64,000 nucleotides of DNA from WHSW01 sp963821025 (GTDB lineage Bacteria > Actinomycetota > Thermoleophilia > Solirubrobacterales > 70-9), in the NCBI GenBank assembly GCA_963821025.1, contig CAWGCG010000004.1, positions 248,001 through 312,000 on the forward strand, read 5' to 3'. The notes below the pieces were generated by a model. It was given only the letters and a program-made list of their open reading frames with translations. It did no database searches and was not told the DNA's origin. This document shows, piece by piece, positions 42,750-50,792 of the stretch. How positions within the stretch are numbered: the stretch's first letter is position 1; every line of letters starts with the position of its first letter. Made by a program: the position numbers and the translations under genes.

Positions 42750-43039
42750 AGGGTGTTCTGGCGCACGCGCCAGACGCCGACCCCGGCGCCGACTGCGGCG
42801 AGCCCGATCAGAACGATCGGCAGCACCGGGGCGCCGCCCGAGTCCGAACTGCCCTTGCCGGCGGCCGGGCTGTCGGTGCTCGACGGGTTGTTGCCGTCGG
42901 CGTTGGGGAGCTGGGCGAGGTCGTATTCGTTCTCGGCGGGCACCTGCGCGCCGGCCCCGGCAGGCACCGAGGCGAGCACGGCTAGCAACGCACAAATCAG
43001 CACGAGCGCGGCGCGGCGGGTGTTTGGCGACTTCGGCAT
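42743..43039 (-). CDS. Small secreted or membrane-anchored protein of unknown function
   Basis: 98 residues. The N-terminal RRAALVLICALLAVLASVPA looks like a signal peptide with cleavage near AGA (about residue 30-31). A short Asn/Ser/Gly/Asp-rich extracellular linker follows (NADGNNPSSTDSPAAGKGSS), then a C-terminal membrane helix (APVLPIVLIGLAAVGAGVGV) with a positively charged end (WRVRQNTLG). The layout resembles a cell-surface anchor or spacer. No family recognised. The gene converges with the alpha/beta hydrolase and lies downstream of tRNA-Lys on the same strand. Confidence 0.7.
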   Translation of the reverse strand: MPKSPNTRRAALVLICALLAVLASVPAGAGAQVPAENEYDLAQLPNADGNNPSSTDSPAAGKGSSDSGGAPVLPIVLIGLAAVGAGVGVWRVRQNTLG

Positions 43040-43072
43040 CAGGTGCCTATTCGAGGCTCCGCCTCGCTTTCC

Positions 43073-43104
43073 CCCGATCTCGGCGTCTCAAACCGGGGAT
43101 CGGG
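43073..43104 (-). terminator. Hairpin after tRNA-Lys
   Basis: On the minus strand cccgatc (from 43098-43104) pairs with gatcggg (from 43073-43079), extended by ccg/cgg after a small internal loop. It begins 14 bases after the tRNA 3' end. A second small hairpin (gaggc/gcctc, 43053-43065) follows. No T-run is visible, so it is a weak terminator call. Confidence 0.35.
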
Positions 43105-43117
43105 CGCGGGGCGGAAA

Positions 43118-43190
43118 TGGGCCGTGCAGGGATCGAACCTGCGACCTTGAGATTAAGAGTCTCCTGCTCTACCAGCTGAGCTAACGGCCC
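43118..43190 (-). tRNA. tRNA-Lys (anticodon CTT)
   Basis: 73-nt cloverleaf on the minus strand: acceptor GGGCCGT/ACGGCCC, D arm GCTCAGCTGGTAGAGC, anticodon loop CTCTTAA (anticodon CTT), T arm GCAGG-TTCGATC-CCTGC, discriminator A. No encoded CCA. Confidence 0.96.
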
Positions 43191-43226
43191 CGGGGCGCGC
43201 ATGGTAGCGCCCGCCTCGAGCCGACT

Positions 43227-44027
43227 CTAAGAGCCGCCGAGGCCGCCGAACGGGTCCTCGATCGCGCCGTCGGTGCCGCCACCAGCCTCCTGCTTGATCC
43301 GCTTTTCGAGCTCCTTGTTGCCCGCCGCACCCTGCTCCGCCACGCCCTCGAGGGCCTTCTTGATCTGCTTGCGCGAGCTGGGATCGGTCGCGGCGAGGGC
43401 CCGCTTCGAGGCCTCATCACCGAGCTCGGTCTCGCCGGCGATGTAGGCGAAGCGAGCGACCGCCCCCCAATCGGAGGCCGTGTCGCGGGACTTCGCCGCG
43501 ATCTGGCCGGCGTCGGCCGCGTCCTCGGCGGCGCGCAAAGCCGCCGAGGCGTCGCCCTCGGAGAGCGCGGCGTTGAAGAGGACGCTGTTGATCTGGAGCA
43601 CGTTGAGCGCCGCGGCGGGATCGACCGGTTTCGGCTTCGTGTCGAGATAGGTGTTCCAGGAATCGAGGGCCAGCTCGAACTCCGACCTGGCGTCGGAGCT
43701 GACCGTGACGATGCCGGTGTTCGGATCGGTGGTCACACCATCCTCGGAACTGGTCGCCGACAGGAACCGGTAGTTGATCAGGTCGACCAGCGCGCGCTCG
43801 TTCTTGGGATCGGTCTCCAGGGCGGCCTCGGCGTCCTCGATCTGCTGCTCGTACTGCGGGCTCGAGGAGCTGTCGTTTCCGCCGAGGCCGATCGCGTCGA
43901 AGATCCCGCCGCTGACATCGCTGCCGATGCCGAAGCCGACGAAGCTGATGAAGAAGACGAAGGCGAGGAAGCCGAAGACGATCTGGACGACGCGCCGGCG
44001 CTTGCCGCTCTTGAGATCGAAGAGCAT
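43227..44027 (-). CDS. Membrane-anchored TPR-like protein
   Basis: 266 residues. One N-terminal membrane helix (RRVVQIVFGFLAFVFFISFV, about 11-30) follows a basic MLFDLKSGKRR. The rest is helical with TPR-like character: EQQIEDAEAALETDPKNERA, LVDLINYRFLSATSS, FELALDSWNTYLDTKPKPVD, ADAGQIAAKSRDTASDWGAV. The C terminus is Gly-rich. Similar membrane-tethered TPR proteins in actinobacteria are thought to work in envelope assembly or secretion; tatC lies just upstream on the same strand. ATG 44027 follows a TAGGCT -10 by 9 bases, so it has its own promoter. Confidence 0.78.
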   Translation of the reverse strand: MLFDLKSGKRRRVVQIVFGFLAFVFFISFVGFGIGSDVSGGIFDAIGLGGNDSSSSPQYEQQIEDAEAALETDPKNERALVDLINYRFLSATSSEDGVTTDPNTGIVTVSSDARSEFELALDSWNTYLDTKPKPVDPAAALNVLQINSVLFNAALSEGDASAALRAAEDAADAGQIAAKSRDTASDWGAVARFAYIAGETELGDEASKRALAATDPSSRKQIKKALEGVAEQGAAGNKELEKRIKQEAGGGTDGAIEDPFGGLGGS

Positions 44028-44036
44028 TGGGGCGGG

Positions 44037-44042
44037 AGCCTA
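44037..44042 (-). promoter_or_regulatory. Putative -10 box of the membrane TPR gene
   Basis: TAGGCT on the minus strand ends 9 bases before the ATG at 44027. Confidence 0.42.
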
Positions 44043-44051
44043 GGGCAAGCT

Positions 44052-44840
44052 CTAGCCGGTACCGGCGGCCGGAGCCTGCGGGCCCTCGACCTCGGTTTCC
44101 TCGTCGAGCTCTGAAGCAGGGCGACCGAATGCGCGCGCCAGCACCAGCGACAGCTCGAACAGCGCATAGAGCGGAGCCATCGCCAGCAACATCGTCACCG
44201 GGTCGGTACCGGGCAGCAGCATCGCGACCACGGCGATGATCAGAATCGCGTAGCGGCGGTTTCGCGCCAGCGTCTCGGGTGTGACAACCCCGAGACGGGT
44301 CACCGCAAGCGTCCCGACCGGAATCTGGAACAACACCCCGACCGAGATCAGGGTGAGGATGACGAAGCCGTAGTACTCGGAGGCGCGGACCTCGATGTTG
44401 AAGTCGTTGGCGTTGAAGCCGAGCAGGAACCTGAGCGCCGGCGGCATGATCACGAAATAGGCGAAGACGACCCCGGCGATGAACAGGAACGGCACCATCA
44501 ACAGCAACGGCAGGACCACCCGCTTCTCGCTCGGGCTGAACGCCGGCAGGACGAAGGCGTAGATCTGGTAGAGCAGGATCGGCAGCGCCAGCAGGATGCC
44601 GGCGTAGATCGAAAGCTTCACCGTGGTGAAGAAGGGCTCGGTCGGGCTGAACGTGAGCGGCTCAAGGTCACCGGGGAGCGGGCGGTTGGCGATCTCGAGC
44701 AGGAGCCCGTTCTGCCAGAAGCAGAGCGCCACCGCAACCGCGAGCACGACCCCGGAGGCGATGATCCGGTTACGGAGCTCGTCGAGGTGCTCGACCAGCG
44801 TCAGTCGGTCGTCGAAGCTGGCTGACTTCAGCCGTGCCAC
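44052..44840 (-). CDS. tatC: Sec-independent protein translocase TatC
   Basis: 262 residues, six membrane helices, the receptor of the Tat pathway that exports folded cofactor proteins. Marks: LVEHLDELRNRIIASGVVL near the N terminus (the conserved HL.ELR motif), SPTEPFFTTVKLSIYAG, then LPILLYQIYAFVLPAFSPSEKR and FRFLLGF-like stretch. Start is GTG at 44840. It lies 21 bases downstream of tatA in the same operon. Likely Tat cargos in this window include the Rieske protein. Confidence 0.95.
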   Translation of the reverse strand: MARLKSASFDDRLTLVEHLDELRNRIIASGVVLAVAVALCFWQNGLLLEIANRPLPGDLEPLTFSPTEPFFTTVKLSIYAGILLALPILLYQIYAFVLPAFSPSEKRVVLPLLLMVPFLFIAGVVFAYFVIMPPALRFLLGFNANDFNIEVRASEYYGFVILTLISVGVLFQIPVGTLAVTRLGVVTPETLARNRRYAILIIAVVAMLLPGTDPVTMLLAMAPLYALFELSLVLARAFGRPASELDEETEVEGPQAPAAGTG

Positions 44841-44861
44841 GGCGTCGCTTCCGACTCCTGC

Positions 44862-45110
44862 CTAGGAGCGGTTGTCGCCCACGACCTCACCCTCGACCGG
44901 CTCCGCGTCCGGGTCCGGCTGCGGTTGCGAAGCCTGGGTCTCGAGGCGGGCGTGCGCTTCGTCGTCGTCGTCGGAGCCGCTGATCGAGTCCTTGAACTCG
45001 CGCATCCCCTTGCCCAGCGAGCGCCCCAGATCGGGCAGGCGCTTGGGCCCGAAGATCACGAGTGCGATGATCAGAACGATCGCGAGCTCGAGTGGTCCGA
45101 TATTCGGCAT
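44862..45110 (-). CDS. tatA: Tat translocase TatA/E subunit
   Basis: 82 residues: N-terminal membrane helix with IGPLELAIVLIIALVIFGPK (3-22) and the conserved FGPKRLPDLGRSLGKGMREF amphipathic helix (19-38). The tail is acidic and rich in Asp, Glu, Gln and Pro. It builds the Tat channel with TatC. ATG 45110 has a TACCAT -10 ending 8 bases upstream, giving a leaderless tatA-tatC message. Confidence 0.93.
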   Translation of the reverse strand: MPNIGPLELAIVLIIALVIFGPKRLPDLGRSLGKGMREFKDSISGSDDDDEAHARLETQASQPQPDPDAEPVEGEVVGDNRS

Positions 45111-45118
45111 CGGCTCAG

Positions 45119-45124
45119 ATGGTA
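45119..45124 (-). promoter_or_regulatory. Putative -10 box of tatAC
   Basis: TACCAT on the minus strand ends 8 bases before the tatA ATG at 45110. Confidence 0.45.
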
Positions 45125-45139
45125 CCCCTCAGCGAGCAG

Positions 45140-45718
45140 CTACTTGCGCTCGTCCTCGGGAAAGTTGAGGTAGTAGCGCGAGGGAGTGGGCCCGACCTGG
45201 CCCTTGTACTTCGACGCGGTGGCGTCGCTTCCGTACGGGGTCTCGGCCTCCGAGGTCATCTGCAGGAAGGAGATCTGGCCGATCTTCATCCCCGGGTAGA
45301 TCGCGATCGGCAGGTTGGCCACGTTGGAGAGCTCGAGCGTCAGATGCCCGTCCCAGCCCGCATCGACGAAGCCGGCGGTCGAGTGGATCAGCAGCCCCAG
45401 GCGGCCCAACGAGCTCTTCCCCTCCAACCGGGCCACCAGGTCGGGTCCAAGCGCGACGCGCTCGAGCGTCGAGCCGAGCACGAACTCGCCCGGGTGCAGG
45501 ATGAAGGCCGCGCCGGCCTCGACCTCGACCAGCTCGGTGAGGTCCTCCTGGGCCGCCTTCGGATCGATGAACGGAGTCGTGTCGTTGCGAAAGACACGGA
45601 AGAAGCGGTCGACGTGGAGGTCGACCGATGAGGGCTGGATGCAGCCTTCGCCGAGGGGCTCGATCACGATCCCGCCGGCCTCGAGCTGCTCGCGGATCGA
45701 TCTGTCCGAGAGGATCAC
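45140..45718 (-). CDS. dcd: dCTP deaminase (dUMP-forming type possible)
   Basis: 192 residues, trimeric dUTPase-like fold. N-terminal ILSDRSIREQLEAGGIVIEP, then QPSSVDLHVDRFFRVF, GEFVLGSTLE, LEGKSSLGRLGLLIHSTAG (active-site Ser, Arg and Glu) and the C-terminal KYKGQVGPTPSRYY, which closes over the site. It makes dUTP or dUMP for thymidylate synthesis; many actinobacterial Dcd proteins are bifunctional and also release pyrophosphate. The start is GTG 45718, matching the MILSDR N terminus; TAGGCT ends 10 bases upstream. Divergent from the zinc-ribbon gene. Confidence 0.92.
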   Translation of the reverse strand: MILSDRSIREQLEAGGIVIEPLGEGCIQPSSVDLHVDRFFRVFRNDTTPFIDPKAAQEDLTELVEVEAGAAFILHPGEFVLGSTLERVALGPDLVARLEGKSSLGRLGLLIHSTAGFVDAGWDGHLTLELSNVANLPIAIYPGMKIGQISFLQMTSEAETPYGSDATASKYKGQVGPTPSRYYLNFPEDERK

Positions 45719-45728
45719 GGGTGCGCGG

Positions 45729-45734
45729 AGCCTA
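45729..45734 (-). promoter_or_regulatory. Putative -10 box of dcd
   Basis: TAGGCT on the minus strand ends 10 bases before the GTG at 45718. Confidence 0.42.
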
Positions 45735-45823
45735 CCGTCGGTCGAAGACCGCGATCGGCCTCGGACGTACACCATCGGCCAATCGATCGTCCAGTTCTAA
45801 AGCCACGGGGTCGGCGAGCCGAT

Positions 45824-46171
45824 ATGCCGGGCGTGGCGGAGAACTGGACAGCCGCGGACAGGGTCGAGTCGGGGCGACTGCTGGAACTGCATATATGCCC
45901 GAGCTGTGGCTCGAAGCTCGTCTATCCGACGGAGTGGGCGCCGGCGCCGCAGAAGCGCTGGACCGTCGATCTGCGCTGTCCCGAGTGCGAGTGGCAGGCC
46001 GGCGGGGTCTACGCCCAGGAGGTGGTCGACCGTTTCGACGAGATCCTCGATCGCGGCACCGAACGACTGCTCAGCGATCTGCAGCTGCTGACGCGCGCGA
46101 ACATGGAAGATCAGATCGAGCCCTTCGTCGCCGCGCTGCGCGCGGACCGCGTCCTGCCCGAGGACTTCTAG
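45824..46171 (+). CDS. Small zinc-ribbon protein of unknown function
   Basis: 115 residues. Two Cys pairs, CPSCGSKLVYP (about 25-35) and LRCPECEWQAG (about 50-60), spaced as a classic zinc ribbon. The rest is a predicted helix (VVDRFDEILDRGTERLLSDL, then LLTRANMEDQIEPFVAAL). No enzyme motif. Zinc ribbons of this size often bind nucleic acid or a partner protein. The ATG at 45824 has no Shine-Dalgarno; a GTG start four codons later is possible. It converges with the lipoprotein gene over 7 bases. Confidence 0.72.
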   Translation: MPGVAENWTAADRVESGRLLELHICPSCGSKLVYPTEWAPAPQKRWTVDLRCPECEWQAGGVYAQEVVDRFDEILDRGTERLLSDLQLLTRANMEDQIEPFVAALRADRVLPEDF

Positions 46172-46178
46172 AGGCTCG

Positions 46179-46772
46179 TCAGGTCTCCGCGTAGACGGCG
46201 CGGGCGAGCTCTGCCGAGGCCTCGCGCGAGGCCTCGTCGCCGACGCCCTCGACGTGGAAGCCGACCTTGACCAGCTTGCGGTCGTCGATCGCGGTCAGCT
46301 GGCGCAGGTAGCTGACCCAGTAGGCGCCGACGCCGCCATGGGTGCGATCGTTGCCCACCCCGCGCACCCCGTGCGGTTTGGTCGAGTCGGGGATCGCGTC
46401 GAAGGTCGCCCGCTGCCGGCCCTCGGCGATCAGGTTGTAGTAGCGCCGCGCGGTGTTCGGGGCGGTGTCGATCGTGATCTCGACGTAGAGCTCGGGGCCG
46501 CGGGCCTCGCGGTACTCGCAGCTCGAGAGGTCGAGCGAATCGTTGGCCGAGCGCTCGAGCGGCTGGGCCCGAGCCCCCGCGGCGAGGATCGCCTGCTCGA
46601 CCTGCCGGGTTGGCACGGCCCGGCAGGCGGGCGAGCGGGCGACCGAATCGTCGTTCGCCGGCGCCTCCTGGGTGGTGGTGGGTTCAGGGGTCTCGGTCGC
46701 CGTGTCGCCGTCGCCGCACCCGCCGGCCGTCAATGCGACGGTGGCCAGCAGCAGCGAGAGCGAGCGGGTCAC
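46179..46772 (-). CDS. Predicted lipoprotein
   Basis: 197 residues. N-terminal SLSLLLATVALTAGGCGDG has a lipobox (LTAGGC) so Cys19 would be lipidated. A Thr/Glu/Pro-rich linker follows (DTATETPEPTTTQEAPANDD), then a globular domain with two Cys (ACRAVPTRQ, SCEYREARG) that may pair, and a mixed alpha/beta part (ELYVEITIDTAPNTARRYYN). It resembles actinobacterial DUF3558-type lipoproteins only loosely, so I leave it unnamed. GTG 46772 overlaps the polyprenyl synthase stop by 4 bases, so it ends the quinone operon. Confidence 0.78.
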   Translation of the reverse strand: MTRSLSLLLATVALTAGGCGDGDTATETPEPTTTQEAPANDDSVARSPACRAVPTRQVEQAILAAGARAQPLERSANDSLDLSSCEYREARGPELYVEITIDTAPNTARRYYNLIAEGRQRATFDAIPDSTKPHGVRGVGNDRTHGGVGAYWVSYLRQLTAIDDRKLVKVGFHVEGVGDEASREASAELARAVYAET

Positions 46773-47761
46773 GAATACCGTTCAACTACCCCTTCGGCGA
46801 CGATGTCGAGCAGGCGCCGGCGCGGCTCGTCGATTCGAGCGGCCTCAAGCGATGCCTTCGCCGACTGGACGCGCGCGCGGGCGTCGGCGCGGACCAGATC
46901 GAGCGCCCCCGTGGCGGCAATCCGGTCGCAGGCATCCGCGGCGGCTGCCGCGTCGAGCGTGCGCAGGTCGAGCTCGGCGAGGCGAGGATCGTCGGCGCGG
47001 GCAAGGATCAGCGGCAGGGTGACGGTGCCGTCGAGCAAGTCCGTGCCACGCGCCTTGCCGGTGCGCTCGGAGGGCCCGGCGACATCGAGCACGTCGTCGA
47101 GCAGCTGGAAGGCGAGCCCGATCTCGCGGCCGAAGCGCTCGAGCGCGCCGTCGTCGGCGGGATCGCCGCGCTCGAGGCCGATCAGGCAGGCACATTCGAA
47201 CAGCCGGGCGGTCTTCAGCCGGCAACGCTCCAGATAGCGCTCGGCCGAGATCGTCGGGTCGAAGGCGTCGCGGCGCTGGGCGAGCTCACCCTGAGCGAGA
47301 CCGACGGCCGCGCCCGCGAGCAGCCGTACCCGTCGCGACGCCCGCGCGGCATCGGCGCCGGCGGCCAGCTCGGCGAACGCGCGCGAAAGCAGCAGGTCGC
47401 CGACAGCGGTCGCGGCGCCCCGCCCGGCCCGGGCGACGACGGTCGGCAGACCGCGGCGAAGCGGAGCGTCGTCGAGGACGTCGTCGTGAACCAGGGTCGC
47501 CATGTGGACCAGTTCGATCGCGGTCGCCGCCTGCAGCGCCCCCTCGCCCGCCTCGCGCCCGGCGCAGAGCAAGACCAAGATCGGGCGCAGGCGCTTGCCG
47601 CCGGCCGCCAGCGTCGCCTCGGCTTCGGAGCCGAGCGCCGGCCCGTGGCCACCGACGAGCTCGGTCAGGCGCTCCTCCACCAGCGCCATGCGGCGCGGCA
47701 ACCAGGCCTCGGCGGCGTCGAGGACGACGGTGACGGGAGGCGGGACGGCGGATCGGTTCAT
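46769..47761 (-). CDS. Polyprenyl diphosphate synthase (menaquinone side chain)
   Basis: 330 residues. First Asp-rich motif in HMATLVHDDVLDDAPLRRG (DDVLD), second in FQLLDDVLDVAG, and GGKRLRPILVLL before them. The all-alpha isoprenoid synthase fold elongates allylic diphosphate with IPP to give the side chain of menaquinone. The position between menG and a lipoprotein gene in an operon with cytochrome bc genes supports a heptaprenyl-type role (HepT/IspB-like), but chain length is not readable. Start ATG 47761 is 10 bases after menG. Confidence 0.9.
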   Translation of the reverse strand: MNRSAVPPPVTVVLDAAEAWLPRRMALVEERLTELVGGHGPALGSEAEATLAAGGKRLRPILVLLCAGREAGEGALQAATAIELVHMATLVHDDVLDDAPLRRGLPTVVARAGRGAATAVGDLLLSRAFAELAAGADAARASRRVRLLAGAAVGLAQGELAQRRDAFDPTISAERYLERCRLKTARLFECACLIGLERGDPADDGALERFGREIGLAFQLLDDVLDVAGPSERTGKARGTDLLDGTVTLPLILARADDPRLAELDLRTLDAAAAADACDRIAATGALDLVRADARARVQSAKASLEAARIDEPRRRLLDIVAEGVVERYS

Positions 47762-47771
47762 CGGCTCGCGC

Positions 47772-48503
47772 TCAGGCGGGACGCGCGCCCGAGTGGATCG
47801 CGATGATCCCGCCGGCGAGCACCGTGTAGCGGATCCGCTGGAGCCCGCAGCGGTCCATGATCCCGGCCAGCCTCTCCGGCGCGGGAAACCGCTTCACCGA
47901 CTCCGGCAGGTAGGCATAGGCCTCCCGGTCGCCGGCGAGCCTGCCCAGCACCGGCACCAGCCGGTCGAACCAGACTGAGAAGAACGTCGACAGCGGCGGC
48001 CGGCGCGGCTGGGTGATCTCGAGGATCACGAGGCGCCCGGCCGGCCGCAGGACCCGGCTGAGCTCGCCGATCCCGCGCTCGAGGTCGGCCAGGTTGCGGA
48101 CCCCGAAGCCGACCGTGACCGCGTCGAACGACTCGTCGTCGTAGGGAAGCTCGAGCGCGTCCGCCCACTCGAAGCGAAGCCCGGGCGCGTCCCGGCACGC
48201 GGCCTTCGACCGCGCCAGGTCGAGCATCCGCTCGGAGAAGTCCGAGCCGATCACCCGCCCGCCGGGCTCGACCCGGCGGGCGAGCTCGAAGGCGAGGTCG
48301 CCGGTCCCGCAGCAGGCATCGAGCGCGGAGTCCCCCGGCCCGAGCTCCGCCCGCTCGGCTGCACGCTCGCGCCAGCGGTGGTGCAGGCCGGCGGTCATCG
48401 CCGTGTTCATCAGGTCATAGACGCCGGCGATCCGGTCGAACATGCCGCGGATCTGCCCCGCGAACGCCTCGGGCGTGCCCGACCGGTCGGAGGCGACGCT
48501 CAT
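47772..48503 (-). CDS. menG: Demethylmenaquinone methyltransferase (UbiE/MenG)
   Basis: 243 residues, class I SAM methyltransferase. SAM site ALDACCGTGDLAFELAR (about 61-77), followed by the UbiE signature YDLMNTAMTAGLHHRWRE near the N terminus and DAVTVGFGVRNLADLERGI in the middle. It methylates demethylmenaquinone in the last step of menaquinone synthesis. The gene lies between qcrC and the polyprenyl synthase, giving a consistent quinone and quinol-oxidase unit. Confidence 0.93.
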   Translation of the reverse strand: MSVASDRSGTPEAFAGQIRGMFDRIAGVYDLMNTAMTAGLHHRWRERAAERAELGPGDSALDACCGTGDLAFELARRVEPGGRVIGSDFSERMLDLARSKAACRDAPGLRFEWADALELPYDDESFDAVTVGFGVRNLADLERGIGELSRVLRPAGRLVILEITQPRRPPLSTFFSVWFDRLVPVLGRLAGDREAYAYLPESVKRFPAPERLAGIMDRCGLQRIRYTVLAGGIIAIHSGARPA

Positions 48504-48534
48504 CGTCGGTCCACCACCCCCGCGCGGGGCGACC

Positions 48535-49236
48535 TCACTGCAGCGAGGCGAGGAACTGGACCAGGGCGGTGAACTTCTCCGGCGGCAGGCTCGAGTACTC
48601 GGGCATCACCCCGGAGGGGTTGACGAGGGTCCGCTCGATCGCCTGGGCAGGGAGCTTCGCGCCGATCTCGGTCAGCTCCGGTCCCGGCCCGCCGTTGCCG
48701 TTCTCGCCGAACTTGTGGCAGGCCAAGCAGCCCGATTGGGCGGCGACCTGCTTGCCGGCCTCGAACTGCGGCGGGACATCGACGTCGATCTCGGTCGGCG
48801 AGCCCGCCGAGGCGCCGAGGAAGGTCAGGTAGGCCATCGCGATGATCGTCAGGATGCCGGCGGTGGTCGCAACCGGGCGGCGCCACGGGACCCGCTCGGG
48901 GTTGCGGTCATAAAACGGCAACAGCAAGAGCAAGACCATGCACGCGGTCGGGATGCCGACGGTCGCGATCGGGACCAGCTCCGGCGGCTTGATCACCCGC
49001 AAGAGCTCGAACAAGAAGAAGAAGTACCACTCGGGCCGGGGCACGTAGGTGGTCGTGGTCGGGTCGGCCTTCGGTCCCTGCTCGGCGCCCAGCACCAGCG
49101 TCATCGCCACCAGCACGATCGCGACGAACAGCATCATCGCCGAGTCCTTGGCGATCGCGTAGGGGAAGAAGGGCTTGCCCTTCTTCTTCATCAGCTCGTA
49201 CTCGCGGAGGTAGGCCTCCTTCTCGGAGGTGTTCAC
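48535..49236 (-). CDS. qcrC: Menaquinol-cytochrome c reductase subunit C (b6f subunit IV plus cytochrome c)
   Basis: 233 residues combining two parts. The N-terminal half is the cytochrome-b C-terminal part (b6f subunit IV-like), with the quinol-site PEWY motif (68-71, in YVPRPEWYFFFLFELLR) and three membrane helices (SAMMLFVAIVLVAMTLVLG, VPIATVGIPTACMVLLLLL, AGILTIIAMAYLTFLGAS). The C-terminal part is a c-type cytochrome with CLACHKF (Cys170, Cys173, His174) and a GVMPEYSSL stretch holding the distal Met. Same arrangement as the B. subtilis-type QcrC. Start GTG 49236 overlaps qcrB by 4 bases (GTGA). Confidence 0.9.
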   Translation of the reverse strand: MNTSEKEAYLREYELMKKKGKPFFPYAIAKDSAMMLFVAIVLVAMTLVLGAEQGPKADPTTTTYVPRPEWYFFFLFELLRVIKPPELVPIATVGIPTACMVLLLLLPFYDRNPERVPWRRPVATTAGILTIIAMAYLTFLGASAGSPTEIDVDVPPQFEAGKQVAAQSGCLACHKFGENGNGGPGPELTEIGAKLPAQAIERTLVNPSGVMPEYSSLPPEKFTALVQFLASLQ

Positions 49237-50132
49237 CGCACCCTCTCCCGCTGCTCGGGAAGCGGGCCAACCGTTTCGGTACGCAATGGCTTCGGCGTCG
49301 GGTCGGTCCGCACCCAGGGCGGCGCGGTCGTCCCCAGCTTGACAACGAGATAGAGGTGTGCGGCGATCAGGCCGATGATCACCCCGGGGACGAGCAGCAT
49401 GTGGACGGCGTAGAAGCGCGGCAGCGTGGTCCCGGTGAACTCGGCGCCGGCCCGCAGGAAGTCGGCCAGGTAGGGGCCGAGCACCGGGCCCGAGCCGGTG
49501 ATGTTCATCGCCACGATCGTCGCCCAGTAGGAGCGCTGGTCGAACGGCAGCAGGTAGCCGGTCAGGCCCATCACCAGGGTGAGAACCAAGAGGACCACGC
49601 CGATCACCCAGTTGAGCTCCCGCGGGTACTTGTAGGCGCCGAAGAAGAAGGTCCGCGCCATGTGCAGGAAGATGAAGATCACCATCAGCGTCGCGCCCCA
49701 TTTGTGCAGGCCGCGGACGAACTCGCCGAGGAAGACGTCGTTGGTCAGGTGGGAGATCGACTCATACGCCTCGGTCGGGGAGGGCACGTAGAACATCGCC
49801 AGGAAGACGCCGGTGAGCGCCTGCATCGCGAACAAGAACAGCGTCGCCGAGCCGAGCGTGTAGAACCAGTTGGTGCCCTTGGGGACCTTCCGCAGCAGCA
49901 TCCCGGTGAGGAACGGCGTCGCACCGGTGCGCTCGTCGACCCAGCCGACGACATCGATCCCGGCCTCCTTGGCCTTGTGTCCGATCTGCAGGCCTGAGTC
50001 GTCGCCGTTTGGCGACGCGCCGTTGCCCGCCGACCCGCCATTGGTCGAGGCTCCGTTCGAGCGCGCGCCGTTGGTTCGAGCGCCGGGCTTCGCCGGCTTG
50101 CGCAAAACGGCTGGGATCCGGAGCTTGGGCAT
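49233..50132 (-). CDS. qcrB: Menaquinol-cytochrome c reductase cytochrome b subunit (QcrB)
   Basis: 299 residues. Cytochrome b6-like half: four membrane helices with the two His pairs that hold the hemes (for example HKWGATLMVIFIFLHMARTF and AVHMLLVPGVIIGLIAAHLY), and GYLLPFDQRSYWATIV typical of this family. A 45-residue Asn/Gly/Ala/Ser-rich N-terminal extension (GARTNGARSNGASTNGGSAG) precedes the core and is probably disordered. It oxidises menaquinol and passes electrons to the Rieske and c-type subunits. The gene starts 3 bases after the qcrA stop. Confidence 0.93.
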   Translation of the reverse strand: MPKLRIPAVLRKPAKPGARTNGARSNGASTNGGSAGNGASPNGDDSGLQIGHKAKEAGIDVVGWVDERTGATPFLTGMLLRKVPKGTNWFYTLGSATLFLFAMQALTGVFLAMFYVPSPTEAYESISHLTNDVFLGEFVRGLHKWGATLMVIFIFLHMARTFFFGAYKYPRELNWVIGVVLLVLTLVMGLTGYLLPFDQRSYWATIVAMNITGSGPVLGPYLADFLRAGAEFTGTTLPRFYAVHMLLVPGVIIGLIAAHLYLVVKLGTTAPPWVRTDPTPKPLRTETVGPLPEQRERVR

Positions 50133-50135
50133 CGG

Positions 50136-50792
50136 CTAGGGCGGAGGCGCGGTCGTGAACCGCGGTGGGTAGAGATATTCCCAGACGCCGCCGGTGAACT
50201 CTCCCGGGTCGCGCGCCCGGACCGGGTCGAGGTCGTTGGTGACGCTGTAACGCGGGCCGATCTCGAGCGTGTCGCCGCTCACCCGAGTCTGGAAGCGGTC
50301 GAGCGGGCGCGGCGGGGGGCCGCCGATCACCTGGCCCTCGAAGTCATAGACGCCGCCGTGACAGGGGCAGATGAAGTTGCCGGCGGCCTTGACGAAGCGC
50401 ACCGGGCAGCCGAGGTGAGCGCAGCGGGTGGAGATCGCGATGAACGAGGCCGGGTCCTCATCGAGGTCGGCGCTGCCGCGGCGGATGTAAAGGGTGGTCT
50501 TTCCCGAGTCTCCGATCCCGTCGACGACGGTGATCACCGCCTGGCGATAGGTGTCGGAGGTGAAGTCGTCGGGTGAGCCCACCCCCTCCCACTGCTCCTC
50601 GGGACGGTCGAAGATCGGGGCGACCGCGAAGCCGACGACCGGGAGCGCGACCGCCGCCACGGCGATCCCGCCGAACGCCTGCCCGGCGACCGCGAACGCG
50701 CCCCGGCGAGTCATCGTCTCGCCCTCGTAATAGCCCGCCGGCTTGGGCTTCTCGGGGGTCGAGCCCCTGCGCTTGTCAGCCGGGTCAGCCAA
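50136..50792 (-). CDS. qcrA: Rieske iron-sulfur subunit of menaquinol-cytochrome c reductase
   Basis: 218 residues. One N-terminal membrane helix (AFAVAGQAFGGIAVAAVALP) preceded by TRRG, which is not a clear Tat twin-arginine motif (RR is followed by GAFAV, so weak Tat resemblance remains). The [2Fe-2S] Rieske motifs are CAHLGCPV (Cys and His) and CPCHGGVYD (Cys and His), as in cytochrome bc1/b6f. The start is a TTG at 50792 that overlaps the previous gene by 8 bases; an ATG further in (METMTRRGA-like) is possible. First of the qcrABC genes. Confidence 0.92.
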   Translation of the reverse strand: MADPADKRRGSTPEKPKPAGYYEGETMTRRGAFAVAGQAFGGIAVAAVALPVVGFAVAPIFDRPEEQWEGVGSPDDFTSDTYRQAVITVVDGIGDSGKTTLYIRRGSADLDEDPASFIAISTRCAHLGCPVRFVKAAGNFICPCHGGVYDFEGQVIGGPPPRPLDRFQTRVSGDTLEIGPRYSVTNDLDPVRARDPGEFTGGVWEYLYPPRFTTAPPP

